From an uncultured Chlorobiota bacterium (GTDB taxonomy: Bacteria > Bacteroidota > Kapaibacteriia > OLB7): 6,582 bases of DNA. Location: positions 1-6,582 of the forward strand of contig CAMLOB010000233.1 of NCBI GenBank assembly GCA_946481475.1, written 5' to 3'. Of this stretch, positions 4,982 through 6,582 are shown one piece after another. A model generated the notes under the pieces. That model saw nothing but the letters and a program-made list of their open reading frames with translations, made no database searches and was not told the DNA's origin. The first letter of the stretch is position 1. Every line of letters begins with the position of its first letter. Position numbers and translations under genes: made by a program.

Positions 4982-6097
4982 ATGCCGCAGGAAACCGAAG
5001 ATATCGTTCAGGAACTTTCTCCGCATGGCGATGAAGGAGCGAAAGAGACAGGGCCGGCCACAGGCCGCGCCAGTCAGTCGCTGTGGCAACTTGCCTGGCG
5101 CCGACTGAAGCGAAACCGGCTGGCGATGGTCGGCATGTGGATCGTGATCGTGATGGCCTTTGTTGCCATCTTCGCCGACCTGATCGCTCCCCACTCCCCT
5201 TACCGACAGATTCTCGACTATTCGAATCAGGACGAAGGATTCTCCGGCAGCACATTGATAAAGAAATCGACCGGCGGCTATGAAGAGGAATATATTCCCG
5301 TGCAGTCGTGGGAACTGGTCGGCGACAGCGTCCGCTACACCGACACGTTCGGTCGGGAACAGATGATCGCGACGTCGGGTCTGGTTGGTAAGGGGGAGGA
5401 TGACTGGTACTGGGAGCCGACCTATCTGCTCGGCACCGACAACTACGGTCGGGATCTCCTCAGCCGGTTGATCTACGGAACGCGCATTTCGCTCAGCATC
5501 GGCTTTCTGGCCGAACTGATCGCCCTGACGATCGGCGTCACGTTCGGGGCGTTCGCCGGATATTTCCGGGGCTGGGTCGATTCGGCGATCATGTATGTGG
5601 CGAACGTCGTCTGGAGCTTCCCCTACATCCTTCTGGTGATCGCTCTCTCCCTTGCTTTCGGCGTCGGCTTCGCCCCGACGTTCGTGGCCATCGGGATCGC
5701 CTCGTGGGTTGACATGTGCCGTATCGTTCGCGGACAATTCTTTTCGCTGCGGCAGACCGAGTACGTGGAGGCGACACGGGCATTGGGCTTTAACGCACGC
5801 CGAACTATTTTCCGGCACATTCTGCCGAACGCTCTGGGACCGATCACCGTGATCGCGACGGCCGGTTTTGCAATGGCGATCATCTCCGAAGCGTCTCTGG
5901 CCTACGTCGGCATCGGCATCCAGAAACCGGAGCCGAGCTGGGGATCGATGATCTTCGACGCACGCGACGTCATCTCGGCCGGAACGAATATCGGCCAGAT
6001 GATCTATCCCTGCGTCTGCCTGGCCCTGGCGGTCTTCGGATTCAACCTCTTCGGCGACGGTCTGCGCGATGCACTCGACCCGAAGCTTCAGAAGTGA
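4982..6097 (+). CDS. oppC: Peptide/nickel ABC transporter permease, OppC/DppC type, with enlarged periplasmic loop
   Basis: 371 residues, about 70 longer than typical OppC/DppC. Residues 1-34 are an acidic, probably cytosolic tail. LWQLAWRRLKRNRLAMVG (34-51) leads into TM1 (about 47-69), then IAPHSPY, the usual OppC_N signature. About 75 residues (73-148) follow before LLGTDNYGRDLLSRL (149-163), the near-invariant GTDxxGRD motif. Most homologues have only 10-25 residues in this gap. The insert is polar and rich in Gly, Ser, Glu and Tyr, so it should sit in the periplasm. Further TMs lie near 169-193, 204-226, 231-246, 286-311 and 340-358. The EAA loop is YVEATRALGFNARRTIF (261-277), followed by RHILPNAL. 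WSFPYILL and SYLG-like SLAYVGIGIQ (305-314) are also typical. It pairs with OppB. The stop lies 48 nt before oppD, with no terminator between. Confidence 0.95.
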   Translation: MPQETEDIVQELSPHGDEGAKETGPATGRASQSLWQLAWRRLKRNRLAMVGMWIVIVMAFVAIFADLIAPHSPYRQILDYSNQDEGFSGSTLIKKSTGGYEEEYIPVQSWELVGDSVRYTDTFGREQMIATSGLVGKGEDDWYWEPTYLLGTDNYGRDLLSRLIYGTRISLSIGFLAELIALTIGVTFGAFAGYFRGWVDSAIMYVANVVWSFPYILLVIALSLAFGVGFAPTFVAIGIASWVDMCRIVRGQFFSLRQTEYVEATRALGFNARRTIFRHILPNALGPITVIATAGFAMAIISEASLAYVGIGIQKPEPSWGSMIFDARDVISAGTNIGQMIYPCVCLALAVFGFNLFGDGLRDALDPKLQK

Positions 6098-6103
6098 GAA
6101 CAA

Positions 6104-6129
6104 CATTCAGCATTCACAGCAGCATTTAC
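6104..6129. repeat. Short heptad repeat in the oppC-oppD spacer (CATTCAG type)
   Basis: CATTCAG (6104-6110) and CATTCAC (6111-6117) are adjacent 7-bp units. A third variant, CATTTAC, lies at 6123-6129 after a 5-bp AGCAG. It takes up over half of the 48-nt gap between two co-transcribed genes and resembles in style the heptad patches at 265-464. Confidence 0.45.
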
Positions 6130-6145
6130 AGTCAACGGGACATTT

Positions 6146-6582
6146 ATGGCAAAGCTCCTTGAAGTCAACAATCTGCGGACCTACTTCCACACCGACGACG
6201 GCACAGCCCGCTCGGTAGACGGCGTCAGCTTCTCGGTGGACCGGGGAGAGACGCTCGGCATTGTGGGCGAATCGGGTTGCGGGAAGTCGGTGACGGCACT
6301 CTCGGTGATGGGGTTGATCCCCGATCCTCCGGGGAGGATCGAGGGGGGAGAAATTCTCTTCGAGGGGAAGAATCTTCTCGAGTTCTCCGAGGAGCAGATG
6401 CGCCATGTTCGGGGGAACGATATTTCAATGATCTTCCAGGAGCCGATGACCTCGCTGAACCCGGTCTTTACCGTCGGACACCAGATCGACGAGGCGGTTA
6501 TCCTGCATCAGAAAGTCTCGAAGCACGAGGCAAAGAACCGAGCAATCGAAATGCTCCGTCTGGTCGGCATTCCGGCTCCGGA
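6146..6582 (+). CDS. oppD: Peptide ABC transporter ATP-binding protein, OppD/DppD type (3' truncated by window)
   Basis: The first 145 codons of an ATPase, cut by the window edge; the full family length is about 320-340. [14 protein letters not shown] begins the ABC domain, and [18 protein letters not shown] (18-35) is the family's usual lead-in. Walker A is GESGCGKS (41-48), with the invariant Lys47 and Ser48. The Q-loop region is [12 protein letters not shown] (96-107), with Gln98; the EPMTSLNP form is specific to the Opp/Dpp group. The ABC signature, Walker B and C-terminal oligopeptide domain fall outside the window. It would sit on the cytosolic face, bound to the EAA loops of OppB and OppC, and hydrolyse ATP, normally as a heterodimer with OppF, expected downstream. 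No clear Shine-Dalgarno precedes the ATG, and the spacer carries a small repeat. Confidence 0.95.
   Translation, partial: MAKLLEVNNLRTYFHTDDGTARSVDGVSFSVDRGETLGIVGESGCGKSVTALSVMGLIPDPPGRIEGGEILFEGKNLLEFSEEQMRHVRGNDISMIFQEPMTSLNPVFTVGHQIDEAVILHQKVSKHEAKNRAIEMLRLVGIPAP

Noticed and set aside
4961..6406. Minus-strand frames opposite oppC and oppD
   Set aside because: They are mirror-register shadows of two genes with complete family motifs, and their translations are low-complexity and charged with no domain.

Overview
The window is bacterial, chromosomal in character and gene-dense, with fairly high GC content. The coding sequences avoid TTA, CTA and TCA codons, so long open frames appear opposite nearly every real gene. 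No mobile element, phage, plasmid, rRNA, tRNA or CRISPR signal was seen. The gene complement (a GT2 glycosyltransferase with a well conserved N-terminus, a carotenoid desaturase with a CrtD-like C-terminus, an LEA2-like lipoprotein, and mostly absent Shine-Dalgarno sites) is compatible with the Bacteroidota/Rhodothermota/Chlorobiota neighbourhood. This placement is an inference from gene style, not a firm assignment.

Layout: (1) Positions 2-184 are the 3' end of a plus-strand gene resembling the C-terminus of a SurA/PpiD-type periplasmic peptidyl-prolyl isomerase. (2) A bidirectional-looking hairpin terminator (210-244) and about 200 bp of degenerate 7-8 bp tandem repeats (265-464) separate it from a convergent minus-strand block. 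(3) That block, in transcription order, is a carotenoid desaturase (3781-2306), a GT2 glycosyltransferase (2124-1171) and an LEA2-like lipoprotein (1100-465). (4) A 210-bp divergent intergenic region (3782-3991) separates it from a plus-strand operon. (5) The operon encodes an Opp/Dpp-type peptide ABC importer: permease oppB (3992-4930), permease oppC (4982-6097) and the start of ATPase oppD (6146-6582, cut by the window edge). No substrate-binding protein lies inside the window.

OppB and OppC would form the membrane channel of a peptide or nickel-type importer, and OppD would power it with a second ATPase, probably encoded just downstream. The desaturase would act on a carotenoid in the membrane. 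The glycosyltransferase would modify an unknown surface or cell-wall acceptor. The lipoprotein is probably anchored to the outer membrane. The minus-strand genes are spaced 181 and 70 nt apart, so co-transcription is possible but not compelling.

The most interesting non-coding signal is in the oppB leader. A textbook intrinsic terminator (7-bp GC stem, 8-nt loop, then a T-rich tract) at 3946-3979 points toward oppB and ends only 4 nt before its AGGAGG. No plus-strand gene lies upstream for it to terminate. Several upstream segments are alternately complementary to its arms, which suggests an attenuation-type leader or a short terminated RNA. The second signal is the set of degenerate heptad-period repeats, built from different words, found in two separate intergenic gaps.
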